Source: Sulfuricystis thermophila (GTDB lineage Bacteria > Pseudomonadota > Gammaproteobacteria > Burkholderiales > Rhodocyclaceae). From it: a DNA stretch of 64,000 nucleotides. The position numbers were made by a program, and so were the translations under genes. Of this stretch, positions 16,991 to 25,426 are shown one piece after another (the stretch's first letter is position 1; each line of letters begins with the position of its first letter). The notes under the pieces are model-generated. The model saw nothing but the letters and a program-made list of their open reading frames with translations. It was not told where the DNA came from and did no database searches. Where the stretch lies: contig NZ_AP019373.1 in the NCBI RefSeq assembly GCF_004323595.1, forward strand, positions 1,798,001-1,862,000. The letters are read 5' to 3'.

Positions 16991-19008
16991 GCGGCACCTC
17001 CGGCGGACTCGGGAAGATCCGGAACCCCTGCCGCCAGAAGGAGCCGATGGACTCGATCGAATCTGGCAGGGTCGAGCGTGTCGTCCCCCTTTTTTCCTGG
17101 TGGTACCCAGATCACCATACCCGCTCGAGCCCGTGTGAGGAGTACCCGGTAGCGGTTGCGTATGTATGCCTTCTCGACGTCATCTCGGACCCGTTGCCAG
17201 GAGCTACCGCGAAATTTCCGGTAATCCCATGCACCCTCTTCTGAGAGAGTGAAGTCACCACCCCAACACAAACCAACCCAATCGAGCTCGAGCCCTTGGC
17301 ATTCGAATTCGGATGCAGCCACCTCGAGTGCGTGGCTGGATCGACAGTCATCGGAAGGCATCAAGAACCATTTCTCGAAAGAGAAGCCGAGCATGAACGC
17401 GCTGGATCTCTCGAGGCCATAGGCGCGAAGCCGTTGATCTTCGGAGGTTGCAAGAAGACCGGGCCGCTGATCTCCTCCGGGGAGGCAATGATCGTGCAAC
17501 CACTTGCGCGCTTCGTCCAGGCTGCGCGTGACGTAGAGAGGAAACTCTCGTGTGTCAGGAATCGAGACCCTGGCGCCTTCAAGATCTAACCTCAATACGG
17601 CGTTCACCCACTCGGTGAAGGTCTGAGCGCGATGGCTACGAACACCGACGCTCAGGTGCGCAAGTGGCTCTTCTCGAACCCTCACCCGATCTGGGATACC
17701 ACCATCGAACAAGCGATGCCCAGAGACGCTCTCCCCGCCCGAGATGACCTCGGGGGAGGCAACGACTGTCCAATGAGGACGCTCGGCCACGGCTCGTCCC
17801 CACTCCTCCAAGCCACCTTCTCCGAGGAATATCTCTTGCCCCCCTCCGACGAGAGCGATGACCACCGCCCAGTCGTGGAGGCGGTCCATGACGTCAAGAA
17901 GTTCGGCAGCTTCGGAAGTCGAAACTCCTTGCTTTCGGAGCATTTGGTGCTCGTTCCAAGCCCGCTGAGCTTCGTCGAACACGACGACGTGTTCGTGCGG
18001 TCGTGCACTTGGGTTCTCACGGTGGTATCGAAGGAACTGGTGAACGTTCTGTATGAACGTCGAAACTTCGTGCGCGCAATCCTGCCTTCTACGACCGGCT
18101 CGCTGCCTGTTCAGTACGAGTGCCTCGCGAACGATCTTTACCAGCGGGCCGTTGCCCGAGAGAAAGATGCCGGACCGTTCTCTACTATCACGGAGTGATG
18201 GGTCATGAACAACGTTCAGCCCGGTCAAAGTCTTGCCTGCACCCGGTATGCCAGTGATGAAACAAACATAACGCGTACGGCTGGCACGAGCATCACCAAT
18301 CACCCGGGCCAGCATATCCGTCGTAGCGTTCAGGTTAGTTGCATAGCTGTGGCTTATTTCTCGGACCTCATGGCCGGCATACAAGCGTTCCGCGGCTTCG
18401 ATGATCGAAAGCGTTGGCCGGTACGCCGAGTGAATCCAACGATCCGCGTCTATTAGGGAAGGCGCTGATTGGCTCGCGAACCGCTGGGCCGTGATCAGCA
18501 CATCCGGCAGGTTTTCCTCATTTGCAAATTGAACATCCGCAATGCTTTGGCGTATTTCCGGAGGTCCGTTTACAGTGTTGGGCGCCTTCGTGACACAGAG
18601 AACGGGGACGATCGGGTGACCTCGGCTTTCCGCATGAAAGTCGCGCAAATTCAAACAGTACTCTTCGGCCTGCCAACGAGAAGCGTGGTCATAAACATTC
18701 GCTCCGACCTTGAACTCGATCACGTGGATCACACCGTCGGCCAATAGAACCGCATCTGGACGCTTCTGCCGTCTTGGCAGCTCGTATTCGAGAATCAAAC
18801 TCCACGAGGAGCTCTTTGGATTAAGATCGATTAGCCGTCTCGCGGCCAGCCGCAGTATCTCGATCTGCCGCTTCCAGCTGTCGATCTGCGTGGTCCGGGT
18901 TGCCTGCACCCCAGTGGATGCCACTGCGGCCGTGAGAGCCCCCAACACTGACGCTTCGTCGACGCACAGGAATCCGTCCAATGTGTAGCTGACGCCTCGG
19001 CTCATCAT
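16987..19008 (-). CDS. DUF2075 protein: PD-(D/E)XK-like nuclease fused to P-loop ATPase
   Basis: The 673-residue protein joins an N-terminal PD-(D/E)XK-like domain (RPDAVLLADGVIHVIEFKVG, E-F-K near residue 98, with an upstream E in LEYELPRRQKRPD) to a DUF2075 motor. The motor has Walker A TGIPGAGKT near 256, Walker B VVFDEAQRAWN and a C-terminal SF1-like motif (NRYRVLLTRARAGMVIWVP). Unlike the neighbouring SF1 helicase its nuclease residues look intact. DUF2075 proteins recur in defence islands. Here the gene lies between drmD and drmMI, coupled by overlaps at both ends, so it should be made together with DISARM. The role is inferred. Confidence 0.87.
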   Translation of the reverse strand: MMSRGVSYTLDGFLCVDEASVLGALTAAVASTGVQATRTTQIDSWKRQIEILRLAARRLIDLNPKSSSWSLILEYELPRRQKRPDAVLLADGVIHVIEFKVGANVYDHASRWQAEEYCLNLRDFHAESRGHPIVPVLCVTKAPNTVNGPPEIRQSIADVQFANEENLPDVLITAQRFASQSAPSLIDADRWIHSAYRPTLSIIEAAERLYAGHEVREISHSYATNLNATTDMLARVIGDARASRTRYVCFITGIPGAGKTLTGLNVVHDPSLRDSRERSGIFLSGNGPLVKIVREALVLNRQRAGRRRQDCAHEVSTFIQNVHQFLRYHRENPSARPHEHVVVFDEAQRAWNEHQMLRKQGVSTSEAAELLDVMDRLHDWAVVIALVGGGQEIFLGEGGLEEWGRAVAERPHWTVVASPEVISGGESVSGHRLFDGGIPDRVRVREEPLAHLSVGVRSHRAQTFTEWVNAVLRLDLEGARVSIPDTREFPLYVTRSLDEARKWLHDHCLPGGDQRPGLLATSEDQRLRAYGLERSSAFMLGFSFEKWFLMPSDDCRSSHALEVAASEFECQGLELDWVGLCWGGDFTLSEEGAWDYRKFRGSSWQRVRDDVEKAYIRNRYRVLLTRARAGMVIWVPPGKKGDDTLDPARFDRVHRLLLAAGVPDLPESAGGAA

Positions 19009-22000
19009 CCAACCTCGCCGGGAACGATGAACACCACGGCAACCGGGAAGGTGCGATCGATGAGCTTGGCGTAGCGGGATTCGATGCCTTGGACCTCCAT
19101 CTCACGCTCCTCCGGGATGCGAGCGAGCCGGGCCTGCAGCGCGGCGATGTCACGCCGCAGCTGCATGCGTTCGTCCTCGGTGAAGAGCGATAGCTGTTCG
19201 GGTTGCTCACTTTTCTCCAGTTCAGACCGAATCGCTTGCTCCAGATCGTCGAGCACGGTGCGGATGTCTTCGATCTCCTTACGTTTGCGGCTCTCCAGTG
19301 TGTTGGTCAGATAGCGCAGACGCTCCTTGGAGCGGGCTTCGACGGCTCCAAGGATGGCTTCCTGGTGTCGTTCGAAACGGACGCGAAGTGCATCGAAGAG
19401 GTCGGGCGGCGCGGTGAATGGTTTGCCGTCGTCCAGCCACCGTTGGACGTGGGTGATCCTTTCTTCGCGACGGAAGGACTGATCCCGCAGGTAGCCACCG
19501 GAGACGGTCAGCTCCTCGTGCAACCGGTGATGGTTGCAGCCGGTGATCACGAGCCGCGAGACGATCACCACTGCCGGACCGTCGAGCAGCGCATCGGGCA
19601 CGCTGCGGACGCTGACGCGGTGTAGCTTCTTCACGTCGTCGCGGGCCCAGATCTCGGCACGCAACAGGCGCAGGCACATCTGCACCAGGCGATGGTTCAG
19701 GTGGACGAGCACGACGTCGTCGCGCCCGCGGGCGACGGCGTGGTCGAAGGTGATGGGGCGGATCTTCTGCGTGTGGGGATGGCGCAGTCCTTCCAGGCAG
19801 CGCGCCCAGGATCCAGAGAGCGCAGGCATGCGGAAGACGGTGCCGGGCGGAGCCCCTGGTAGTTCGACGGGCACCAGAGGGGGGCGACCGGCCAGGGCGA
19901 GGCCGGTCTTCACCGCCATCAGGATGTGCTGGGGATCGAGGTGGAAGTCCTGCTGGGTGGCCAGCAGCCGTTCGTGCAGCTTGGCGACGCGTTCCTTCAA
20001 CTCGCGTTCGGCTCGGACGAAGTTCCGGGCCCGGGCGATCCGTGCCTCGGCCATGCGGGTGTCCAGGTCCTTCAGCGAGCCTTCGATGAGGCCGGACATC
20101 TGCGGCGCGATGACCGGATTGACGCTGCCCATGTCGGCGCGCATCGAGTCCAGCTTGCGCAGGGCGCGCAGGATGTCCTCGGCATGGCCGCCGACCGAGG
20201 TGCCCTGAGAGTCACCCCCATCGACCGGGTGCCAGATCAGCACCTCCCTCTCGCGCTGGCCATGGCGGTCGATGCGCCCGTTGCGCTGCTCCATCACGTT
20301 GGGGTTGTAGGGGATCTCCAGGTGGATGAGCATGTTGCAGTGGTTCTGCAAGTCGATGCCCTCGGAGGCCGCGTCAGTGGCGAGCAGGATGCGGACGGGG
20401 GAGTCCTTGGGGGAGGCCTGGAACGCTGCCTTGATGGGTTCGCGCTCCTCCTGGGAGAGACCGCCGTGCAGCAGCGCGAGGCGCTCGCCGCCGAAGCCGT
20501 GGCTGGCGAGGATCCGATGCATCCACTCGTGCGTCGTGCGGTACTCGGTGAACAGGATCACCCGGCGGTCGTTCCATTCGCCGTTCGGCCCTTTGAGGTG
20601 CTTTTCGAGCCAGTCGAGGATGGCGCGGGCCTTGGAATCGACCTGGTTCCTGGCGCGCTGGGCCCACGATCTCAGTTCGTCGAGCATCGCTCGCTGCTCC
20701 GCCGTCAGCGGCGGCGTGCGGCGCGTGGCCTCCTCGATGGCCTCGGCCTGGGCATTCTCGACCTCCCGATCGTCGGCGTAGTCCTCCTCGACCCTCAGGA
20801 TGGCCTTGTGCAGGATGCGCTCGGCCATGGCGTCCCGCTTCTCGGGCCGCGCCTCGGAGAGGGAGTTGGCGTGCTTCTCGAGGGTGGCGGCGAACGCGGC
20901 CGGAGACGAGAGCAAGCGTTTCTTGAGCAGCCGGTTGACGAAGGTCGTGCCGAAGCCGTTGCCGGCCCGTTCGGCGTGCTTCTCGCGGCTGGCACAGTAG
21001 TCGCTCAGCTTGCGGTGGATCTCACGCTCTTCCGGTGTGTAGTGGATCGGCAGCGCCTGCAGGTTGCGCCGCGCGTAGAGGGGGTTGCCCTGCGCATCGA
21101 CGAGATCACTCTTGAGGCGACGGATCATCACCTGGCTCAGGCGCTTCTCGTCGGGGAGGATGTTGCGTGCGAAACGCTGGTCGTCCAGCAACTCCAGAAG
21201 CGAGGTGAACGACTCGGTGTACCCGTTGTGGGGTGTGGCGGTCAGGAACAGGCGGTGCTGGAAGTGCGGGGCGATGGTCCGGATGAAGCGCGTGCGCTGG
21301 CTCTCCAGCGCGTAGTGCGCGCCCGCGGCGGGCGCGACGTTGTGCGCCTCGTCCACGACCAGCAGATCGAACTTGCGCGGATGGCCGACATGGGGCGGGA
21401 GCACGTCGCGCATGGCACGCAGCCCCTCGCCGCCCTTGGCCCAATCCATCGACGTGATGAGACGCGGATGCGACGTCCACGGGTTGGCGTGGATGCCGCG
21501 CTCGCGCCGCAACCGTTTGATGTACTCGGTGTCCACCACCCGGAAGTCGAGGCCGAACTTCTCCAGCATCTCGACGCGCCACTTCTCCTGCAGCGAGGCG
21601 GGGCAGACGATGAGGACGGTGCGGGCGCGGTGCCGCAACAGGAGCTCCTGGATGACCAGCCCGGCCTCGATGGTCTTGCCGAGACCGACGTCGTCGGCGA
21701 TGAGCAGGTTGACGCGGGCCATGTCGATGGCTCGCACCAATGGATCGAGCTGGAAGTCCTCGATGCTGACGCCGCTGCGGAACGGTGCCTGGAGGAACCC
21801 GCGGTCGGCGTTGGTGGCTGCGCCCCAGCGCACGGCGTCGAGGAAGGCGTCGAGCGTGGTCGCGTCGTCCTGTCCGGTGATGGATGGCAGGCCCGCCCGC
21901 TCGATGACTTTGGCTCCTGGCTCGATCTCCCAGACGACCTCCAGTTCCTCGCCGAGGCCATCCTCGTCGATCGACGAGAGTGTCACGCAGTTCTGTGGTG

Positions 22001-22130
22001 CCCCCTCCAAATTCGACGAAACGACGTCGGCGACGACCCACTGCCGCCGGCGCACCCCGACCAGCTGGCCGGGCTCTGGGGTCGTCGAATGGACGAAGCG
22101 AGCGTGAGTGGATCGTTGCGTGACGCTCAT
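19005..22130 (-). CDS. drmD: DISARM SNF2-family helicase DrmD
   Basis: The 1041-residue SF2/SNF2 protein has Walker A DDVGLGKTIEAG near residue 150, motif II VVDEAHN, TATPHN as motif III, and C-terminal motifs LLATDAASEGIDLQ and QRNGRIDRHGQ. DrmD is the signature of class 1 DISARM. A frame open to 22241 exists, but the start at 22130 is chosen because its ATG overlaps the vsr stop (22127-22130) and gives the MSVTQRSTHARF N-terminus. Coiled-coil-rich residues from about 930 on (RSKERLRYLTNTLESRKRKE) form the tail. Length is normal for the family. Confidence 0.93.
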   Translation of the reverse strand: MSVTQRSTHARFVHSTTPEPGQLVGVRRRQWVVADVVSSNLEGAPQNCVTLSSIDEDGLGEELEVVWEIEPGAKVIERAGLPSITGQDDATTLDAFLDAVRWGAATNADRGFLQAPFRSGVSIEDFQLDPLVRAIDMARVNLLIADDVGLGKTIEAGLVIQELLLRHRARTVLIVCPASLQEKWRVEMLEKFGLDFRVVDTEYIKRLRRERGIHANPWTSHPRLITSMDWAKGGEGLRAMRDVLPPHVGHPRKFDLLVVDEAHNVAPAAGAHYALESQRTRFIRTIAPHFQHRLFLTATPHNGYTESFTSLLELLDDQRFARNILPDEKRLSQVMIRRLKSDLVDAQGNPLYARRNLQALPIHYTPEEREIHRKLSDYCASREKHAERAGNGFGTTFVNRLLKKRLLSSPAAFAATLEKHANSLSEARPEKRDAMAERILHKAILRVEEDYADDREVENAQAEAIEEATRRTPPLTAEQRAMLDELRSWAQRARNQVDSKARAILDWLEKHLKGPNGEWNDRRVILFTEYRTTHEWMHRILASHGFGGERLALLHGGLSQEEREPIKAAFQASPKDSPVRILLATDAASEGIDLQNHCNMLIHLEIPYNPNVMEQRNGRIDRHGQREREVLIWHPVDGGDSQGTSVGGHAEDILRALRKLDSMRADMGSVNPVIAPQMSGLIEGSLKDLDTRMAEARIARARNFVRAERELKERVAKLHERLLATQQDFHLDPQHILMAVKTGLALAGRPPLVPVELPGAPPGTVFRMPALSGSWARCLEGLRHPHTQKIRPITFDHAVARGRDDVVLVHLNHRLVQMCLRLLRAEIWARDDVKKLHRVSVRSVPDALLDGPAVVIVSRLVITGCNHHRLHEELTVSGGYLRDQSFRREERITHVQRWLDDGKPFTAPPDLFDALRVRFERHQEAILGAVEARSKERLRYLTNTLESRKRKEIEDIRTVLDDLEQAIRSELEKSEQPEQLSLFTEDERMQLRRDIAALQARLARIPEEREMEVQGIESRYAKLIDRTFPVAVVFIVPGEVG

Positions 22131-22555
22131 GAGGCCCTTCCCTTCCGTTCCATCACCCGGTCGTAGATGAGACGGGCGGCCTCGACCGGATCTTCGTGAG
22201 ACCAGACGCGAATCACTTCCCAACCGAGTTCTCGCAAGCACCGGGTGGTATCGGCATCACGGGTGCGATTGGCTTCGATCTTCGCTCGCCAGAATCCGGC
22301 GTTCTCCTTTGGCCAGGTGGCATGGAGTGGACACCCGTGCCAGAAACACCCATCGACGAAAACCGCCACGCGCGCACCGATGAACACGATGTCGGCGACC
22401 CGTCGCGGCTTTCTGGACAGTGGCACTTGCAAGCGGTAGCGAAGGCCCAGGGCATGCAGGGCCCGCCGCAGTTCGATCTCGACGTCCGTTCCTCGCTGGC
22501 GCACGCGCGCCATGCGGCGGCTGGCTTCAGGCGACGAGGGGCTCACGCTTGGCAT
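22127..22555 (-). CDS. vsr: Very short patch repair endonuclease Vsr
   Basis: The 142-residue protein has the Vsr fold: a conserved start (ASRRMARVRQRGTDVEIELR), the catalytic aspartate in VADIVFIG, the histidine and zinc-site block VFVDGCFWHGCPLH, then RDADTTRCLRELGWEVIRVW. Vsr nicks 5' of the T in T:G mismatches that arise when 5-methylcytosine deaminates. The gene overlaps the cytosine methyltransferase gene by 29 bases, mirroring dcm-vsr pairs, so its job is probably to limit mutations at DrmMII sites. It is not an invariable DISARM gene. Confidence 0.93.
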   Translation of the reverse strand: MPSVSPSSPEASRRMARVRQRGTDVEIELRRALHALGLRYRLQVPLSRKPRRVADIVFIGARVAVFVDGCFWHGCPLHATWPKENAGFWRAKIEANRTRDADTTRCLRELGWEVIRVWSHEDPVEAARLIYDRVMERKGRAS

Positions 22556-23642
22556 TTCGCTCCCTCTCGGCGACGGACCGGGCGGTCTCGTCGACCATCT
22601 TCGTCTCGGGCACGACGGCGAGATGCCGCAGGATGCTCCGGCCGATGATCCTTCCCAAAGTGACCGGCACCGCGTTGCCGATCATGCGTCCCAAGCTTTT
22701 GAAGTGGATCGGACTACCCGCCGGGACGAAGGAATAGTCTTCCGGGAAACCTTGCAGGATCGCTCCCTCACGCAGCGATATCGCCCGATCCTGCTCGGGG
22801 TGTCCGAAGCGACCGTTGCCGAAACCGTAGAACTGGGTGGTGAGGGTCGGGGCGGGTTCGTCCCAAACCATGCGGCCATAGACACCCGGATATGTCCGGC
22901 CGCTATCACGGCGGTGGCATTCCGCGATCAAACGTTTGGGCCAATCCCTCCAAGTCCCGCCGGGACGGGATGCGCGGATGCGTTGGAGGTTGAGCTTGGA
23001 AAGCTTGGACGCCGTGTGTAGCGGATCGGAAGGCAGAGTGCTGCCCGCCGGTATCGGCGGAAGCTTTCCGATCGCGTCGCGCACGGTTTGGGGTCGCTCG
23101 TGGGTGCGCTCTATCAACTCGATCGGCCCGATGCGCGAGGCGAGCAGCACCATCCTGCGTCGGCGTTGTGGCAAACCGTAGTCGGAGCAATCGACGACAC
23201 CGTGCCAGAGTCCCAGATAGCCGCACTTCCTCAGGGTGGTGACGAAGTCGTGATACACCGCGTGTTTCTCCACCGTCGGCACGTTCTCCATGGTGACGAG
23301 ATCGGGGCGAACGGCTTCGACCAGATGTGCGAACTCGTACAGCAGTGCCCATCGTGGACTTCCCACCGTGTCGTAGCGTTGGGCATAGGTCGAGAAGGGC
23401 TGACAAGGGGCGCATCCGGCGAGGATACGGACGTCCGCGTCACCGAAGAGATCCTTCAGAAACGCTGGTTTCGTCCTCGAAACGTCTCCCTCGATGAACC
23501 GCGCGCCATTGTTCGTTTCGAACGGGTAGCGGCAAGCCGGATCGACGTCGATGCCGGCCACGACCGGCACGCCTTCCGAGATCAAGCCGTGCGTGAGCCC
23601 TCCCGCCCCACAGAACAAATCGATGCAGGCCAACTTGGTCAT
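22527..23642 (-). CDS. drmMII: DNA (cytosine-5) methyltransferase DrmMII-like
   Basis: The 371-residue enzyme has all main C5-methyltransferase motifs: ACIDLFCGAGGLTHGL (I), the catalytic cysteine in GCAPCQPFS near residue 79 (IV), MENVP near 118 (VI), DYGLPQRRRRMVLLA (VIII), and GNAVPVTLGRIIG (X). It would methylate cytosines of a short sequence set by the region around residues 180-290. In class 2 DISARM an enzyme of this type (DrmMII) protects self DNA. Here it heads the enzyme genes of an otherwise class 1 operon and is paired with vsr. The recognition sequence cannot be read from the protein. Confidence 0.9.
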   Translation of the reverse strand: MTKLACIDLFCGAGGLTHGLISEGVPVVAGIDVDPACRYPFETNNGARFIEGDVSRTKPAFLKDLFGDADVRILAGCAPCQPFSTYAQRYDTVGSPRWALLYEFAHLVEAVRPDLVTMENVPTVEKHAVYHDFVTTLRKCGYLGLWHGVVDCSDYGLPQRRRRMVLLASRIGPIELIERTHERPQTVRDAIGKLPPIPAGSTLPSDPLHTASKLSKLNLQRIRASRPGGTWRDWPKRLIAECHRRDSGRTYPGVYGRMVWDEPAPTLTTQFYGFGNGRFGHPEQDRAISLREGAILQGFPEDYSFVPAGSPIHFKSLGRMIGNAVPVTLGRIIGRSILRHLAVVPETKMVDETARSVAERERNAKREPLVA

Positions 23643-23700
23643 TCTTCCTCTCCTCGCGAAGTCGGTCCTGGCGAACTGGGCACGCCGATCCCCAGGGCAG

Positions 23701-23901
23701 TCAATGGCCTGCCGCCGAATCGGATTCCTCCGACGCCTTGCCGGAGCGCACCCACTCGTCGACCTCGTCGGCCTTGAACTTCCAAAACCTCCCCACCTTG
23801 TGGGCCGGCATGTCCTTTTTCGCGATCCACGCGTAGACGGTGTCCCTGCTCACGCCGAGGTATTCGGCTATTTCCTCGACGGATAACCAACGATCGGCCA
23901 T
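23701..23901 (-). CDS. Helix-turn-helix (excisionase/MerR-like) protein heading the DISARM operon
   Basis: The 66-residue protein is a single HTH_17-type domain: WLSVEEIAEYLGVSRDTVYA, then the wing HKVGRFWKFKADEVDEWVRS. Such domains occur in Xis-type excisionases and in small transcription regulators. The start at 23901 has GGAAAG eight bases upstream; ATG codons further up (23913, 23934) have poorer sites. It is the first gene of the operon, 58 bases before the methyltransferase, so it may regulate the system. Whether it acts as a regulator or as a leftover recombination directionality factor cannot be told from sequence. Confidence 0.8.
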   Translation of the reverse strand: MADRWLSVEEIAEYLGVSRDTVYAWIAKKDMPAHKVGRFWKFKADEVDEWVRSGKASEESDSAAGH

Positions 23902-23932
23902 GGCGCTTTCCATCGCATGGATTCCAGGACGC

Positions 23933-23961
23933 ATATTGTCACAGGATTTGGGCCGGGTAAA
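23933..23961 (-). promoter_or_regulatory. Putative promoter of the DISARM operon
   Basis: On the minus strand TTTACC (23961-23956) and CAATAT (23938-23933) are 17 bases apart, and the predicted start leaves a short leader before the HTH gene at 23901. Both hexamers are imperfect, which fits a weak or activated promoter. Confidence 0.4.
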
Positions 23962-23963
23962 TG

Positions 23964-23999
23964 CGATTCATGCCGGTTCAGGCCGGTTCATGCCGATTC
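23964..23999. repeat. Three to four 10-bp direct repeats upstream of the DISARM promoter
   Basis: The plus strand reads CGATTCATGC, CGGTTCAGGC, CGGTTCATGC, then CGATTC, each unit starting ten bases after the last. The units sit next to the -35 box of the DISARM promoter and overlap the lysozyme stop, so they also mark the left prophage junction. A helical period of ten suggests a protein binding array. Confidence 0.55.
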
Positions 24000-24467
24000 G
24001 TTGGTCGTCGATCGGTCGACCAACAGCTCGATTTCGGCTTCTCGGCGCATCACGAGTCCCGGCAGCACCTTGCCGCCACCGTAGACCCAGCGGCGTAGCT
24101 CCGTTGCGGCGGCAGCCCAATCCCGCTGGTTCACCCGCCGTCGCAGCGTCGACATCTGCAGCCGCCCCGCCCCCAGGTTGAAGGTGAAGTCGACAATGGC
24201 GGCGAGCCGCCCCTCCGGCTCGGTCGCCAGCACCGGGCAGTAGCTCAACGTCGCAGCCAGCGCGATCCTGAGGTCTTCCGCCAGGTAGCGCTCCGCCTCG
24301 GCCTCCGTGATCGGCGGATGCTTCGGATCGCAGAGATGGCCGTAACCAATCGTCCAGTATCCCGCCGGACAGACGTAAGGATGCGCGCGCCCGGGGTCGT
24401 GCTTGGGCACGCGGTGGAAGCCCTCGAAGCGCTTGGCCAGCTCGATGGCTTGTGGAGGAATACGCAT
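23988..24467 (-). CDS. Phage lysozyme (glycoside hydrolase 24-like endolysin)
   Basis: The 159-residue protein carries the T4/P22-type lysozyme signature: catalytic glutamate in AKRFEGFHRV near residue 12, the GYWTIGYGHLCD block, and LAAIVDFTFNLGAGRL further on, ending with the PGLVMRREAEIELL motif. It cuts peptidoglycan at the end of infection. No signal peptide or SAR helix is visible at the start, so release should depend on the holin. The start at 24467 gives the conserved N-terminus; a GTG at 24494 would add nine residues. It is the last gene of the late transcript. Confidence 0.9.
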   Translation of the reverse strand: MRIPPQAIELAKRFEGFHRVPKHDPGRAHPYVCPAGYWTIGYGHLCDPKHPPITEAEAERYLAEDLRIALAATLSYCPVLATEPEGRLAAIVDFTFNLGAGRLQMSTLRRRVNQRDWAAAATELRRWVYGGGKVLPGLVMRREAEIELLVDRSTTNESA

Positions 24468-24494
24468 CTCTGGCTCTGAACTTGTAAGCAACAC

Positions 24495-24980
24495 TTACCA
24501 GTTCGTGGGTCGCACCCGTTCGAACACCCGGCCCAAGAACCAGAAATTCAGCACGCCGGCCCATAGCGCTTGGTCCGCCTCGGTCCAGGCGGCCTGGATG
24601 GCCGGAATCCAATCCGCACCGGCCTCGACGGCGCCCACGAACGCCGCGGTCTTGGCGGCGCAGTACAGGGCCATGAACCAGTAGGTGATCACCGGCCTCA
24701 CGCTGCTGGAGAGCGCATCGGCCCACTTCACGCCAGATGGCCGGCCCTGCGCCGCCACCGCCTCGCGCAGGGTCTCGAGGGCGCCCACGTTCCATGCGGC
24801 ATCGGCCCCGGCACCGATCTCGGCCATGCGCTGGGCGCCGCGCAGCTTCTCGAACTCCAGCGCCTTGTCCTGCATCGCCAGTTCGTGGCCACGCTCGCCT
24901 TTACGGTCGAGCCACTTGAGAATTTCAGGGGCGAGACGGAAGGCCCCGCCGAGAAGGCCACCGAGCAAGGTCTCGATCAT
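24495..24980 (-). CDS. 3TM holin-like phage protein
   Basis: The 161-residue protein matches the family annotated as a holin of three transmembrane segments. The start MIETLLGGLLGGAFRLAPEI is followed by a charged linker (KWLDRKGERGHELAMQDKAL), then hydrophobic segments around VRPVITYWFMALYCAAKTAA and AGVLNFWFLGRVFE. It would permeabilise the inner membrane for the lysozyme encoded 27 bases downstream. The start at 24980 has an AGGTGG ribosome site. Its function is known by family and location, not by a diagnostic motif. Confidence 0.75.
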   Translation of the reverse strand: MIETLLGGLLGGAFRLAPEILKWLDRKGERGHELAMQDKALEFEKLRGAQRMAEIGAGADAAWNVGALETLREAVAAQGRPSGVKWADALSSSVRPVITYWFMALYCAAKTAAFVGAVEAGADWIPAIQAAWTEADQALWAGVLNFWFLGRVFERVRPTNW

Positions 24981-25279
24981 TGGCCACCTCCCATCAGCTT
25001 GAGCTTGATGGCAGCGCCGACCAACAGCGCGGCCAGGATGCCGGTGGTGATGACCTTGACGGCGGTTCGCCACGCCGTGCGGCGGGCATCGCGCCACGCT
25101 TCGAGCAGGTCGCGCAGCTCGCGGATGTCCTTGGCGGCGCTGCCGTTCTCCAGCCCGAGATGGGCAAGGCAACGCTCGGCTCCGCGTTCGGCGGCACGGT
25201 CGAGCAGTTCGTCGAAGTCCTCGCGGCGCAGAAGCAGCATGTTCTCGACGAGCGCGGGCGGTTGTGCGGGTTCGGTCAT
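24977..25279 (-). CDS. DUF6127-like phage membrane protein
   Basis: The 100-residue protein has an N-terminal soluble part (LVENMLLLRREDFDELLDRA, then ERGAERCLAHLGL), a coiled region and one C-terminal membrane helix (ITTGILAALLVGAAIKLKLM). It overlaps the holin gene by four bases and has GGGAG upstream. Its place in the lysis module suggests a role in lysis timing or as an antiholin; that is inference. The DUF6127 name is from recalled family resemblance. Confidence 0.65.
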   Translation of the reverse strand: MTEPAQPPALVENMLLLRREDFDELLDRAAERGAERCLAHLGLENGSAAKDIRELRDLLEAWRDARRTAWRTAVKVITTGILAALLVGAAIKLKLMGGGQ

Positions 25280-25304
25280 GGCAGGTCTCCCAAAAATGCG
25301 ACCA

Positions 25305-25400
25305 ATCCGCTAGGAGCGGATTGGCGCGTTAGCCCCGAAGGGGTGAGTTCCAGGGATGGAACGAACAAACCCGCCTGATGCTCGTCGCACCAAGGCGGGT
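25305..25400 (-). terminator. Two hairpins between tail and lysis genes
   Basis: ACCCGCC/GGCGGGT (25369-25400) is followed on the minus strand by TTTGTTCG, a likely partial terminator after the DUF2793 gene. AATCCGCT/AGCGGATT (25305-25323) follows, with ATTTTTGG a few bases on. The first hairpin type recurs at 39095 and 51094 in the prophage. Confidence 0.55.
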
Positions 25401-25426
25401 CCAGGGGTGACGGATCGGTGTGAGGG

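Noticed and set aside
19926-22166. 746-codon plus-strand open frame opposite drmD
   Set aside because: It is an antisense shadow of drmD with no recognisable domain, and its residues (V, L, G, E, A runs) reflect reversed high-GC codons.
23964-24003. Short CRISPR-like array
   Set aside because: The ten-base units are contiguous without spacers and no cas genes are present.
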